A stretch of 64,000 bases of DNA from Candidatus Marispirochaeta associata (GCA_001749745.1 JWTM01000549.1:62001-126000), one strand, 5' to 3'. Shown: positions 24,344-34,338, numbered from the stretch's first letter. Program-made: numbers and translations. The notes: generated by a model not told the origin, from the letters alone.

Positions 24344-24856
24344 ATGAGCGCCAACCATTACGATTCTCTCGGCTTGAATCGCAATGCCAGTGCCGAGGAG
24401 ATAAAGCAGGCCTATCGTAAACGGGCAAAGGATTGTCACCCCGACGCGACGGGGCAGAACCACGATTCAGGAGAGTTCCGGGCGGCCCGGGAGGCCTACG
24501 AGACCTTGAGCGATCCCGCCAAACGGCGGGAGTACGATGCGCGCTCCTCGCGGTCGAGAAGACCTGCGTCCAAGCCTAAACCGTTTCGAACTCCCTATCG
24601 TGGAGACGAAGCCGAGATTGAGCTTGTGCTTTCTCCGGAAGAGGCCCGGCGGGGCGGTGAGTTCCGCATTCCCCTAGGACCTTCCGGCTGTCCCTTTTGT
24701 GCCTTCTTCGGCGGTTATTGTCCGGTGTGCGGGGGCGAGCGGGGGAGGGTATCGGTATCGATTCCGCCCGGGATTGCAGACGGAACCCTCTTCTCTCTCG
24801 GCGGGCTAGGAACCGAGGTTCTGGTCGAGGTCCGGATCGACGACCGGCTCTTCTGA
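24344..24856 (+). CDS. Compact J-domain (DnaJ-like) protein
   Basis: A 170-residue protein with a complete J domain (residues 4-65, HPD at 32-34, EAYETLSDPAKRREYDAR). A basic linker follows, then a short C-terminal piece resembling the substrate-binding domain of DnaJ (LSPEEARRGGEFRIPL ... SVSIPPGIADGTLF). Only two CxxC pairs remain (CPFC, CPVC) instead of the four repeats of full DnaJ, so it may hold one zinc ion. It would recruit and stimulate DnaK. It is divergent from the hsp20 operon and convergent with hrpA, so it belongs to a small chaperone cluster. Confidence 0.85.
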   Translation: MSANHYDSLGLNRNASAEEIKQAYRKRAKDCHPDATGQNHDSGEFRAAREAYETLSDPAKRREYDARSSRSRRPASKPKPFRTPYRGDEAEIELVLSPEEARRGGEFRIPLGPSGCPFCAFFGGYCPVCGGERGRVSVSIPPGIADGTLFSLGGLGTEVLVEVRIDDRLF

Positions 24857-24864
24857 TCGGCCTA

Positions 24865-27800
24865 TTAGAGCATCTCCTCGATTGCCTTGATGCGTTTATC
24901 GAGGCGCTGGGGGCTGACCTTGATCTTGGTTCCCAACTCCTGGGCGAAGAGCTGGACCTTGTACTCCTCCACCGCCCAGCGGTACTCCTTCAAGGCCGTT
25001 CGTTTCGCATAGCTGACCCCGCCCTTCTCGTTAATCTGATCCCGGGTCTCCTTGTACCAGGAGAGATAGGGGATCAGCTGGGCCGCCTTCTCCCCGTCTG
25101 CGGCGAGGCTAATGGCACCCCGTTCGATTCGAAGCTGTAGGCTCTTAAGAAAGCGCGGCAGTTCCCGCATCTCCTCCGAGCTGTATCGCCGGTAGTAGTC
25201 CTCGGGCATCAGGTTCTTGAGCTCTTTGCGCCGGGTGGAGAGGAAGCGTTTCAGTCCCGAGCGGCCCCCCTCCTTCTCCTCTAAGCGGGCCAGCGTCTCC
25301 CGTACCTGGAAATAGGCCTCGAGAGCGCGGATTATGGGTCGGTAGAGCTCGGCGCTGGCCGAATAGAGTTCCGGTTTGATGCTTGCTGAAAACCCATCGT
25401 ACTCCTCTCGGGTACGGATGTTGCGTCGGAAGATACGCCGGGTGATGGTCTCCCAAACCCCGTTGTTGAAGGCATCCAGTCCCCCCAAGGGGATAACCTT
25501 GAATTGCTCACTCTTCGGCAGCAGGAATTCGTGGCGGAAGGTTTTCAGGATATCCGCGAAGGAGCGATAGAGGAGGAGTGCTACTCCGTCGGGGTGGACC
25601 GCGGCAGCCTCGTCGGAGCTCAAGTAGAGCCTCAAGGCCGCGACGCTTCCCTCGGGGGTCAAGGCGGGAAAGGCGGGAAGGCCGTCTTCGCCTTCGACCC
25701 GCTCGGGGATTCCATCGAAATCCCAGCGGCGGACCTCCTCGAACTCATATTTTAGCTTGAGCTTTTCGAAGGAGCCTGTCAGATGTTCCGACGGACCGGT
25801 GCTGGTCAAGAGTTCGCTGTCCCGGCCCTCGTTCAGCCGCTTGCCCCGGGCATCCACCACGGTGAAGCGCATCTTCAAATGGGGCGGGAGGGACTCCTCG
25901 TCCCAGGTCGATTCGGGGATGGTCAGACCGAACTCCTGTTGAATGAAGCGGCTTAAGGCCGGGGCGAGGCGCTGCTTGGTATCCCGGGGGATTTCGGCGG
26001 CCACCCGTTTAGCGGCCTCTCCCACCGGGGCGAGCCGGCGGCGGTACTCCTTGGGTAACCCCTTCATCAGCGCATTGATCTTCTCCTCGAAGAGGCCGGG
26101 GACGAGCCAGTCGAAGACCGGGGTGGTCAGATCCCGGCTGATCCGCTCGGGGATGAGCGCGGTAACCCCGTCGTCCGGGCGCTGGGGATCGAAGACATAC
26201 TCGAGCTTGATCTCATGTCCGTCGATATCCGCATGCGAGGGGAAGCGGGAGAGGATATCCCCGTCCGGATTATAGAGCATCAGGTCCGAACGCTTGAGTT
26301 CGATGGCCTTATCTCCTTCGGGCTGCAGCTTTAGGTGCTCCTCGAGGCTCTTGAAATCGTAGACGGTCTCCGGCAGCCGTTCCCGGTAGAAGCGGAAGAT
26401 CTCCTCCTCCCCGCAGAAGATATCCCGTCGGCGGAGCTGCTCCTCCAGCTTCAGAATCCCCCGCACGGTATCCCCGTTGCGCTTGAGAACCGGCAGTCGG
26501 CGGTGGACCCGTCGCTTGTCGTAGGCGCCGGTCATCAGGCCCTCGCGGATAAAGATATTCGAGGCCTCCCCTGGATTGATCGGACCGTAGGCGACCCGGC
26601 GGCCGGGATTGATCAGCAGACCATAGAGCCTGACCTGTTCGACGGCGGAGACCTCCATCCGATCCTTAGACCAGGCGGCGCCGTGGTGACTGTAGCTGCA
26701 GAGGCCGCTGGCGATTCGTTCGAGCCACTCCGGTTCGATCATCGCGCAGCCCCGGGCGAAGAGACGGCTGGTGCGGACCATCTCCGCCGCCACCATCCAC
26801 TTCGGCCCCTGCCCGAAAAGTCCGGAACCGGGAAAGATCATCGCCTCCCGGTTCTTGGCGGCGGTGTAGAAATTCTTCTCCTTTTTCTCGGCGATATTCG
26901 ACAACAGACCGGAGAGAATCGAGATATGGAGCGCCGTGTAATAGGGCGAAGGCTCCCCCTTCTTCTCCACCTTTCTGCTTACCGTGGGATTCTTGATCTG
27001 GTAGCCCTGTTCCTTCAAGAGGGCGGTGACCTGCAGATGGATATCCCGCCACTCCTTCATGCGGCGGTAGCTTAAATAGTTCTGTTTGCAGTACTTTCGC
27101 ATCGTGCCCTGGCTGCGGGTCTGGCGCCAGACGCGGTGATACTCCTCCCAGATATTGATGAGGCTGATGAAATCCGAATCGTTGTCCCGAAACTTCTCAT
27201 GGGCCGTATCGGCCTTGCCCTCCTCTCCCTGGGGACGGTCCCGGGGATCCTGAATGGTCAGCACCGAGACAAGCACCGCCGCATCCCGCAGGATCCCCTG
27301 CTCCTCGGCCTCGATCAGCATGCGGGAGAAGCGGGGATCCAGGGGGAGCCGGGCCATCAGCCGTCCGCGGTTGGTCAGGTTGAGGGCTCCCCGCTTGCCC
27401 TTCTCCACGGCTCCCAGCTCTCTCAGCATGCCGATCCCGTCGGCTAAGTGGCGGGTCGAGGGTTTGTCGATAAAGGGGAAGCGGTCTACCTCTCCCAACC
27501 GGAGGGATACCATCCTGAGGATGACCTCGGCCAGGTTGTCCCGGAGGATCTCCGGCTTGGTGTACTCGTCCCGGGCGAGATAGTCCTCCTCGGAATAGAG
27601 GCGCATACAGACCCCGGGACGCACCCGGCCGGCCCGGCCTTTGCGCTGGTCCGCCGAGGAGCGGGCCACGGGCGAGATCGGGAGCGAGGTGGTGCGCGAG
27701 GCGGGGGAGTAGTTGGAAATACGGGCTAATCCCGTGTCGACCACATAGACGATGCCGGGAATGGTAATCGAGGTCTCGGCCACGTTGGTAGCGACCACGA

Positions 27801-28806
27801 TCTTGCGCCCCGGCTGGGAGGCGAAGATCTTCCCCTGTGCAGCCGAGGTCAACCGGGCGAAGAGCGGCAGCACCGTAGTCGACGAGAGCCCCAGTTTCTC
27901 GATTCCCTCGCAAGTCTCCCGGATATCGGCCTCGGTGGGCATGAAGACCAGCACGTCTCCCTCGCGACTCGTACGGCAGATCTCCTCCACCGCGGACACC
28001 GCCTGCTCGGTGTAGGAGAGTTCGGCCGCGGCGCTGCTCTCCGGCGGTCGATAGAGCACCTCCACCGGATAGGTCCGGCCGGAAACCTCGAAGATCGGCG
28101 CATTGCCGAAGGCCTTGGAGAACTTCTCCGTATCGATCGTGGCCGAGGTGATTATCAGCTTCAAGTCCCGACGCCTTTTTAACAGGCCGATCAGGATGCC
28201 GAGAATCAGGTCGATGTTGAGGCTCCGCTCGTGGGCCTCGTCGATAATCAGGGTGTCGTAGCGGTTGAGAAAGCGGTCCGACTGGGTCTCGGCTAAGAGG
28301 ATTCCGTCGGTCATGAACTTAATATAGGCCTCGTCCGAGCCGGACTCCTGAAAGCGGATCTTCGAGGAGACCCATTTTCGATCGCCGTCGCCGAGCTCTT
28401 CAGCGACCCGGGAGGCAAGACTGGTGGCGGCCAAGCGTCGCGGTTGGGTGCAGCCGATCTGTCCGTCCACTCCGCGGCCCGCCTCGATACACATCTTCGG
28501 TATCTGGGTGGATTTACCCGAGCCGGTCTCACCGGCGAGGACGATAACCTGGTTATCCTTGATTGCATTGACGATCTCATCCTTGCGGGCGGTAATGGGA
28601 AGTTCCTCGGGATATTGGGGAACCGGTCGGTTTTCCGCCCTGAGGCGCCGGCGCTCGATCGAGTCGGCGATTTTCAGGGCAGTCTCGGCCAGCCTGTCCG
28701 GACTCTCGCCGGAGCGGTCGAGGGCGCGCCGCAGGCGGTGCCGGTCGGCACCCATAGTATCGTTAAGCATCCTCCTCAGTTGAGCGGGAGTGGGGGTATT
28801 ATCCAT
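24865..28806 (-). CDS. hrpA: ATP-dependent RNA helicase HrpA
   Basis: A 1313-residue DEAH-box helicase, the same size as E. coli HrpA. Motif I is GETGSGKSTQ (near residue 90), motif II DEAHERS, motif III SATID and motif VI QRKGRAGR. The winged-helix/ratchet region, OB fold and the long HrpA-specific C-terminal domain (DUF3418-like) follow. HrpA acts on mRNA and has been linked to resolving stalled or collided ribosomes. The ATG at 28806 is preferred over an upstream TTG at 28845, because the extra residues (TAIGSPCSSGCS) do not look like family sequence. It follows the MFS gene by about 47 nt on the same strand. Confidence 0.95.
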   Translation of the reverse strand: MDNTPTPAQLRRMLNDTMGADRHRLRRALDRSGESPDRLAETALKIADSIERRRLRAENRPVPQYPEELPITARKDEIVNAIKDNQVIVLAGETGSGKSTQIPKMCIEAGRGVDGQIGCTQPRRLAATSLASRVAEELGDGDRKWVSSKIRFQESGSDEAYIKFMTDGILLAETQSDRFLNRYDTLIIDEAHERSLNIDLILGILIGLLKRRRDLKLIITSATIDTEKFSKAFGNAPIFEVSGRTYPVEVLYRPPESSAAAELSYTEQAVSAVEEICRTSREGDVLVFMPTEADIRETCEGIEKLGLSSTTVLPLFARLTSAAQGKIFASQPGRKIVVATNVAETSITIPGIVYVVDTGLARISNYSPASRTTSLPISPVARSSADQRKGRAGRVRPGVCMRLYSEEDYLARDEYTKPEILRDNLAEVILRMVSLRLGEVDRFPFIDKPSTRHLADGIGMLRELGAVEKGKRGALNLTNRGRLMARLPLDPRFSRMLIEAEEQGILRDAAVLVSVLTIQDPRDRPQGEEGKADTAHEKFRDNDSDFISLINIWEEYHRVWRQTRSQGTMRKYCKQNYLSYRRMKEWRDIHLQVTALLKEQGYQIKNPTVSRKVEKKGEPSPYYTALHISILSGLLSNIAEKKEKNFYTAAKNREAMIFPGSGLFGQGPKWMVAAEMVRTSRLFARGCAMIEPEWLERIASGLCSYSHHGAAWSKDRMEVSAVEQVRLYGLLINPGRRVAYGPINPGEASNIFIREGLMTGAYDKRRVHRRLPVLKRNGDTVRGILKLEEQLRRRDIFCGEEEIFRFYRERLPETVYDFKSLEEHLKLQPEGDKAIELKRSDLMLYNPDGDILSRFPSHADIDGHEIKLEYVFDPQRPDDGVTALIPERISRDLTTPVFDWLVPGLFEEKINALMKGLPKEYRRRLAPVGEAAKRVAAEIPRDTKQRLAPALSRFIQQEFGLTIPESTWDEESLPPHLKMRFTVVDARGKRLNEGRDSELLTSTGPSEHLTGSFEKLKLKYEFEEVRRWDFDGIPERVEGEDGLPAFPALTPEGSVAALRLYLSSDEAAAVHPDGVALLLYRSFADILKTFRHEFLLPKSEQFKVIPLGGLDAFNNGVWETITRRIFRRNIRTREEYDGFSASIKPELYSASAELYRPIIRALEAYFQVRETLARLEEKEGGRSGLKRFLSTRRKELKNLMPEDYYRRYSSEEMRELPRFLKSLQLRIERGAISLAADGEKAAQLIPYLSWYKETRDQINEKGGVSYAKRTALKEYRWAVEEYKVQLFAQELGTKIKVSPQRLDKRIKAIEEML

Positions 28807-28853
28807 AGAGCATCCACTAGAGCAAGGAGAGCCGATTGCTGTCAAGGCCCGTT

Positions 28854-30125
28854 CTAGCGGGCGTCGACCACCGCTGGCGGTCGACGATTGCGGGGCTCCT
28901 CTACCCTCAGGAAGAGAATCAGCGAGAGGATGGAGGCGGCGAGACAGCCCCAGAAGATAAAATCCAATCCGAAAACGTTGGCCAGGAATCCCAAAGGGAT
29001 TATCAGGAGCGATGCGGCGCCGACGGCCAGACCGACGATCCCGATATAGACCGGTATCTCATGCTCCTGGCCGAACTCGACGGTCATGGCGAAGAGAGAG
29101 ACGCTGTTGACGCAGAGGGTCAAGGCGCCCATAGCGATGCTGATCAGCGCTACCGGATAGCTCGGCGCCAAGAGGATGGCCATGTTGCCGATTATCAATG
29201 CGGCCGCGCCGATGATATGGTTCACCAGATGGCCGTAGCGGTCGGAGATAATCCCCAGGACCGGATTGGCGACGATATAGACCAGGGCGATGATGATGGT
29301 GAATACCCCGACCTCGCTCTCATGCAGACCGTAGCGACCGATAAGGCGTACGGCAAAGTAGGAGTAGCTGGTAAAGGCCAGGACGAAGAATATCCGTCCG
29401 ACGATGTAGCGCCGGAAGGGCGGATTGGCGGCCGGAATCGCCTTCAGGGACCGGAGATAGGTACCGAAACTCTCGGTGGAGAAGATTAATCGCTTTGTCG
29501 GCGGTTCCCTGTGGAGAGCGATCGCCGGAAGATAGAGCATCAGTATCCCGAAACCGATCAGCATTAGGACGGGGAAATTTGTCGGGAAGGGAACTGCTCC
29601 CAATATCCAGGAGATCAGCCCCCCGCAGGCGAGTCCCACCAGATAGCTTCCCACATTACGCAGAGCGAAGAGCCTGCCCCGCATGGTTAAGGGAACGGTC
29701 TTCACCGTCAGGTCGAAGAAGGCGGGAATGTTGACGCCGGCGGCGGCGTGGGCAATAAAGAGCGCCGCCAGTACCGACCAGATAACCAGATCCGGATTAC
29801 TCCTCCCGCAGCGCATCCCGATCAGGGCGGCGATCAGCCAGGGAATCCGCTGCAGAATACCCAGGATGAGAATATAGTTCTTCTTATAGCGCAGGGTCTG
29901 TATATAGCGGGCGACGAAGATAGCCGGGAAGAATACGCCCAAGTTGCGGAGTAACGGAATCAGGGTGATGAGTAGCGGGGTGGCTCCCAGCTTCTCGATG
30001 TAGACCGGGAGCACGGACTCGGGGCTTAAGAAGATCATACCGGCGAAGAAAGAGATGCCGTCCAAAGTATTAAGGGCGAAGTTTCGCTTTATATGCTGCG
30101 GGTGCTGAGTCATAGATATGCTCAT
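28854..30125 (-). CDS. MFS transporter
   Basis: A 423-residue protein with twelve hydrophobic segments. A loop motif of the major facilitator type is visible between helices 8 and 9 (GIISDRYGHLVNH), and a central loop follows helix 6 (LHREPPTKRLIF). The N-terminus (NFALNTLDGISFFAG) resembles the uncharacterised MFS group found in many anaerobes. The substrate is unknown. GGGA precedes the ATG; a second ATG lies four codons later. It is upstream of hrpA on the same strand but probably not functionally tied to it. Confidence 0.85.
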   Translation of the reverse strand: MSISMTQHPQHIKRNFALNTLDGISFFAGMIFLSPESVLPVYIEKLGATPLLITLIPLLRNLGVFFPAIFVARYIQTLRYKKNYILILGILQRIPWLIAALIGMRCGRSNPDLVIWSVLAALFIAHAAAGVNIPAFFDLTVKTVPLTMRGRLFALRNVGSYLVGLACGGLISWILGAVPFPTNFPVLMLIGFGILMLYLPAIALHREPPTKRLIFSTESFGTYLRSLKAIPAANPPFRRYIVGRIFFVLAFTSYSYFAVRLIGRYGLHESEVGVFTIIIALVYIVANPVLGIISDRYGHLVNHIIGAAALIIGNMAILLAPSYPVALISIAMGALTLCVNSVSLFAMTVEFGQEHEIPVYIGIVGLAVGAASLLIIPLGFLANVFGLDFIFWGCLAASILSLILFLRVEEPRNRRPPAVVDAR

Positions 30126-30244
30126 CGAGTTCCCTTACCGATGTCGTAGTCTGTTCTTGAACTTAGGCTACCAGCTAATACCAGCTTGTGTGAATAGCCG
30201 CCAGATCTTTTCTGATATCTCCCGGCATGTTACTATTGGAGCAT

Positions 30245-31150
30245 ATGAAAAGCTTAACCTTTGGTGAAATCTTGTGGGACATAATTGAGGGAACCGAGCA
30301 CATCGGCGGCGCCCCCTATAATTTTGCGGCTCATCTGGCCAAGCTCGGGGCGGAATCCTATTTCATCAGTGCGGTGGGGGAGGATGATCTCGGTCGACGA
30401 GCGATTGAGTATGTAGGACGACACGGAATCCGGCCCGAGTATCTCAGCCGCGTATCCGACGCTCCCACCGGAACGGTCAGCGTTGAACTCGAGGCCGGTC
30501 AGCCGGAGTATACCATTCACGAAGGGGTCGCTTGGGACAAGATTCGCCTGAGCGGGGATCAGCTGGATGCGATCCGTAGCGTATCCTGGGATATCTTTTA
30601 TGTAGGCACCCTGGCCCAGCGGAGCGAGATGAACCGCGCCCTGGTGGGCGAACTCTTTTCGGCGGTCAATGCGCGACACCGCTTCTACGATATCAATCTA
30701 CGTCAGCACTATTACAGCCAGGGAATTATCGAGCTCGCCCTCAAGAATGCGACTATCGTAAAATTGAATCATGAAGAGTCGGACCTGATCGGCGAGATGT
30801 TTCGCATCAACGGTACCGGTAACGACGAAGAACATGCCGCCCGGATCTCCAAGCTTTTCGATATCGAGACCTTGATTATCACCCGCGGTAAAGAGGGCTC
30901 TCTGGTTCTGTACGAGAATGAGTTCCGCCGGATTCCGGTGGTCCCGGTGGAGGTCTCCGATGCGGTCGGCGCCGGGGACAGCTTCTCGGCGGGCTTCATG
31001 TTCGCCTTGACCCACGGCAAGAATCCCTTCGAGGCGGCCGAACTCGGCGGCGCTCTCGGTTCCTTCGTCGCCTCCCAGCGCGGTGCGATCCCTGAGTACA
31101 GCGACGAGATCAAACAGCGCTTCGCGGCATTAGTCAAAAGGGAGGGATAG
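30245..31150 (+). CDS. PfkB-family carbohydrate kinase (fructokinase-like)
   Basis: A ~301-residue ribokinase-fold sugar kinase. The N-terminal substrate motif GGAPYNFAAHLAKLG and the C-terminal DAVGAGDSFSAGFM (with the catalytic Asp) are both clear. The overall pattern is closest to bacterial fructokinases, but ribokinase or 2-keto-3-deoxygluconate kinase activity cannot be excluded. The ATG at 30245 has TTGGAG just upstream; an ATG at 30227 lacks one. It is followed by a DUF4870 gene after 3 nt, so the two are co-transcribed, though a functional link is not obvious. Confidence 0.88.
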   Translation: MKSLTFGEILWDIIEGTEHIGGAPYNFAAHLAKLGAESYFISAVGEDDLGRRAIEYVGRHGIRPEYLSRVSDAPTGTVSVELEAGQPEYTIHEGVAWDKIRLSGDQLDAIRSVSWDIFYVGTLAQRSEMNRALVGELFSAVNARHRFYDINLRQHYYSQGIIELALKNATIVKLNHEESDLIGEMFRINGTGNDEEHAARISKLFDIETLIITRGKEGSLVLYENEFRRIPVVPVEVSDAVGAGDSFSAGFMFALTHGKNPFEAAELGGALGSFVASQRGAIPEYSDEIKQRFAALVKREG

Positions 31151-31153
31151 GAT

Positions 31154-31513
31154 ATGTCTGACGAAACAATGAATGAGGATAAGTCGGTTCGCGATCTGGC
31201 GATGGTAACCCATCTGCTCGGCTTCGCCGGGATGGTGCTCCCCTTTGGTAATATAATCGGTCCCTTGGTCATCTGGCTGATGAAACGGGAGGAGTCTGCT
31301 TATCTTGATGCCCACGGGAAAGAGGTGCTCAATTTCCAGATATCAATGCTGATCTGGTTTACCATTAGCGGCGTCCTGGCGCTGGTAATCGTCGGCTTCG
31401 TGATTATGGCGGTCTTGGCGATTCTGTCGGTGATCTGGACGATCATGGGAGCGATCCGCGCCTCTTCGGGAGAATACTACCGCTACCCGATTACGATCCG
31501 CTTTATCAAGTAA
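31154..31513 (+). CDS. DUF4870 membrane protein
   Basis: A 119-residue protein with an acidic N-terminus and three membrane segments. It carries the DUF4870 pattern: MVTHLLGFAGMVLPFGNIIGPLVIWLMKREES, shortened here in segments, then AHGKEVLNFQIS and a C-terminal GEYYRYP. Function is unknown; members are small integral membrane proteins. It sits 3 nt after the PfkB gene and overlaps the convergent histidine kinase end by 8 nt. Confidence 0.85.
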   Translation: MSDETMNEDKSVRDLAMVTHLLGFAGMVLPFGNIIGPLVIWLMKREESAYLDAHGKEVLNFQISMLIWFTISGVLALVIVGFVIMAVLAILSVIWTIMGAIRASSGEYYRYPITIRFIK

Positions 31514-33473
31514 GGCGGGCTGGAACCTGAGCGCGGAAACGCACGGTGAAGCGGGTATACTCCCCCTCCCGGCTCTCGACGTTGATACTCCCGCCCAGCT
31601 TGTCGCTGATCATATTCTTGACGATGTTGAGCCCCAAACCGATATTGCCGTCGGCGCGACGGGTAGTATAGAAGGGGTCGAAGATGTGCTCCATCGTCTC
31701 CCGGCTCATGCCGAGCCCGTTATCCTGATAGTAGAAGAAGATCTCTCCCTGCGACTCCTCGGCGCTGATATCTATAGTTCCTTCGTCGCGATCGACGAAA
31801 CCGTGGTGCAGGGTATTGGTTACCAGATTGACCAGCAGGTGAACGAAGATACCCGGGTATGAATCGATCTTGATCCTCGGGATCTGCACTGTCACCCGGA
31901 TATCCTTCTTCTTCAGCTCCGGGTGGAGGGAGAGGAGGGTGTCGTCCACCACCTCCTTTAATTCTATCTCCCGTTTCGCCAAGGTGATCTGATCGGAAGA
32001 GACGCTCTTGAAGCTCGAAATAAGTTCTCCCGCCCGTTTGAGATTCCGGATGACCGTCTCGACCGACTCCCGGGATTTACTCATGTAGCGTTCCAGGTCC
32101 GATTTGGAGAGCTCCTCGGCCTCGTAAAGCCGGCTTAGATCCGTCAGCAATCGTTCATGATAGGTGGCGGCCGTCATGGCGACCCCGGTGGGGGTGTTGA
32201 TCTCATGGGCTACACCCGCCACCAACCGGGAAGTCAGGGCCATCTTTTCCGCCTCTATCAGCTGCTCTGATGTGCGGCTGAGTTCGGCTGTTCGTTCCAG
32301 TACCCGGTTTTCCAGGGTATCGTTCAGACTATGCAGCTCCGCGGTTCGCCGCTGCAGGGACTCGATGAAGTAGTTGAAACTCTCCGAGATGCGGATCAGC
32401 TCCAATGTCTTCCCGGCTTCGAGACGAATAGAGAGATCCCCCTCCCGAGCCCGGTCCATGCCGATGGTCAGTTGCTGGAGCTGCCGCTCGATATCCCGGT
32501 TGATCCGGTAAATACTCACGGAAAGCAGCGCCGCAATAGCAAAGGCAAAGAGCATGTTTATCAGTACCAGGAGCAGGGCCGGCCGGGCGATGTTGGATCG
32601 GTAAACAGCCGTTCCCACAACCCAGTCGAAGTCGGGAAGATAACGAAGATAGACTATCTTCTCCCGGCGAGCATCTGCGGGGGTATCTCGCCATAGATAG
32701 GTCGTATATCCGTCCCGGGTTGTAAACATCTTGGTAATAATATCCTGGTAATCAGCGACACTCACGAGGCCCCGGGCATCGTTGCCGCTTAAGTATGGGT
32801 GTGCGATCTGTTCCCCCTCGCGGTTCACCACATAGGAGTAGCTTCCGGTGGCGATCTGCCCGCTTTTGACCAGATCGCGCAGGGCCTCCCGGTCAATCAT
32901 CTCGACAAACTCACGACGATAGGAGGTCGCCGTCAGAATCCAATCCAGCTCGGGGATATAGGTCATGTAGAGGGCTTTCCGGCGGGGTTCCAGCTCGTCC
33001 GTGTTCTGCCACATATACTCCAGATATCCCTGTCGTACCTGGATCTGCTGGTCTACCGGGGCCTTTCCCGTCTGTAGGGTGTCGACTATTTGGGCATCGG
33101 GGTGGAAGATTACTCGACCATCCGAATCGATTGCATAGCAATAGCCGTTAATACCTACTTTCAACGAGAGGAGAGTCTCCATTATCTCGTCTGGGTTCGC
33201 CCCGTCTTCCTGCAGGAATTCCTGAACCAGGTTCCGTCCGGCCTCCACTTTGGAACGGAGGTAGACCCTTACGCTGTTGTCGAGCTGGATCTCGATGGTT
33301 TTATAGAGGGTGTCCGTCGACTCTCTTATATCCTCCTCTATATGCCGGGTTGAAATGCTATAGAATACCAAGGCCGTGGCGCTGGAAACGATAAAGAAGG
33401 GGAGTGCCGAGAGGATAATGACCTTCAGGAACTGGAAGCGGATCGAGTATGGATGGGCGTTATGTCTCGACAC
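31506..33473 (-). CDS. Cache-domain sensor histidine kinase
   Basis: A 655-residue transmembrane kinase. It has one N-terminal membrane helix (about 14-34) and a long extracytoplasmic double Cache region with repeated ESTDTLY/EYMWQNTDE and TTYLWRDTPAD modules. A second helix near residue 300, a HAMP-like linker and a coiled coil follow, then the H-box AGVAHEINTPTG, N-box LVNLVTNTLHHG, G1 DNGLGMS and IGLGLNIVKN. It senses a small extracellular ligand such as a carboxylate or amino acid; which one is unknown. No response regulator is encoded nearby. The start is a GTG. It follows the sirtuin gene by 33 nt on the same strand. Confidence 0.9.
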   Translation of the reverse strand: MSRHNAHPYSIRFQFLKVIILSALPFFIVSSATALVFYSISTRHIEEDIRESTDTLYKTIEIQLDNSVRVYLRSKVEAGRNLVQEFLQEDGANPDEIMETLLSLKVGINGYCYAIDSDGRVIFHPDAQIVDTLQTGKAPVDQQIQVRQGYLEYMWQNTDELEPRRKALYMTYIPELDWILTATSYRREFVEMIDREALRDLVKSGQIATGSYSYVVNREGEQIAHPYLSGNDARGLVSVADYQDIITKMFTTRDGYTTYLWRDTPADARREKIVYLRYLPDFDWVVGTAVYRSNIARPALLLVLINMLFAFAIAALLSVSIYRINRDIERQLQQLTIGMDRAREGDLSIRLEAGKTLELIRISESFNYFIESLQRRTAELHSLNDTLENRVLERTAELSRTSEQLIEAEKMALTSRLVAGVAHEINTPTGVAMTAATYHERLLTDLSRLYEAEELSKSDLERYMSKSRESVETVIRNLKRAGELISSFKSVSSDQITLAKREIELKEVVDDTLLSLHPELKKKDIRVTVQIPRIKIDSYPGIFVHLLVNLVTNTLHHGFVDRDEGTIDISAEESQGEIFFYYQDNGLGMSRETMEHIFDPFYTTRRADGNIGLGLNIVKNMISDKLGGSINVESREGEYTRFTVRFRAQVPARLT

Positions 33474-33506
33474 ACCAAGAAGTATAGTGAAGAGACGGGG
33501 GAAAGT

Positions 33507-34274
33507 CTAATCAGCGCCGGTTTCTCCCGCTTCGATCCTGTCCAGGATGTTCTCCGCGAAGGCATCGAGTTCGCCGTGATAGACCAGATCGAAATCGCGA
33601 TCGTAGGATCCCGGGTCGCGGTTAACCAGGATCGAGGGCAGTTGGGGGGCCAAGGAGAGGGCGAATCCGGCAACCGGCTGCACCGTGAGGGAGGTTCCCA
33701 TTACCAGAAGAAGGTCCGCTTCGGGCGGCCGGTAGTAGATCTCCATGAACTCCTGCGGCAATGATTCGCCGAAGAAGACCACATCCGGTTTGATTACGCC
33801 TTCGCATGAGCAGCGGGGAATCCCTCCGCTTCGAATCGTCTCCTCATAATCAGCCAGGGGGTACCTCTGATTACAGTTCCGGCAATGACCGTGCAGGTAG
33901 GAGCCGTGGCATTCGATTACCCGATTTGAGCCGGCTTTCGTATGCAACATGTCGATATTCTGGGTGACGATTAACTCGATCTTGCCCTCCGCTTCGAGAT
34001 CGGCCAAAAGTCGGTGGCACAGGGTCGGCGCCACATCGGCTTCGAGAAGCTCCCGGGAGAGGAGGAAAAAAGGGGCTGGATTGTGATTGAAATAGTTGAG
34101 ATCGAAGATAGCCTCGGGATAGGGGAGGTGATACTTCTCCTCGGCGGTAGCGTAGAGCCCGTCGGGGCTGCGAAAATCGGGGATTCCTGAAGAGGTACTG
34201 ATCCCGGCTCCGGTTACGACCAGGATTCGATTAGAACGGGCTAGTAAATCGGCTATCTCTGCGGTAGAACTCAT
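33507..34274 (-). CDS. Sir2-family NAD-dependent protein deacylase
   Basis: A 255-residue sirtuin with the NAD motifs GAGISTSSGIPDFRSPDGLY and TQNIDMLHTKAGS, the catalytic His in ECHGS, and a zinc ribbon of four Cys (CRNC and CSC plus a nearby Cys). It removes acetyl or other acyl groups from lysines while consuming NAD. No clear Tyr/Arg pair of the desuccinylase subgroup is obvious, so deacetylase is the simplest call. It is upstream of the Cache kinase on the same strand. Co-transcription is plausible, but a functional link is only inference. Confidence 0.92.
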   Translation of the reverse strand: MSSTAEIADLLARSNRILVVTGAGISTSSGIPDFRSPDGLYATAEEKYHLPYPEAIFDLNYFNHNPAPFFLLSRELLEADVAPTLCHRLLADLEAEGKIELIVTQNIDMLHTKAGSNRVIECHGSYLHGHCRNCNQRYPLADYEETIRSGGIPRCSCEGVIKPDVVFFGESLPQEFMEIYYRPPEADLLLVMGTSLTVQPVAGFALSLAPQLPSILVNRDPGSYDRDFDLVYHGELDAFAENILDRIEAGETGAD

Positions 34275-34338
34275 AGCTTATCGTGACCGGTCGCGGTGTG
34301 AATGGTCAAGCGGCCGCGTTTCCTATAGCATAGATAGC

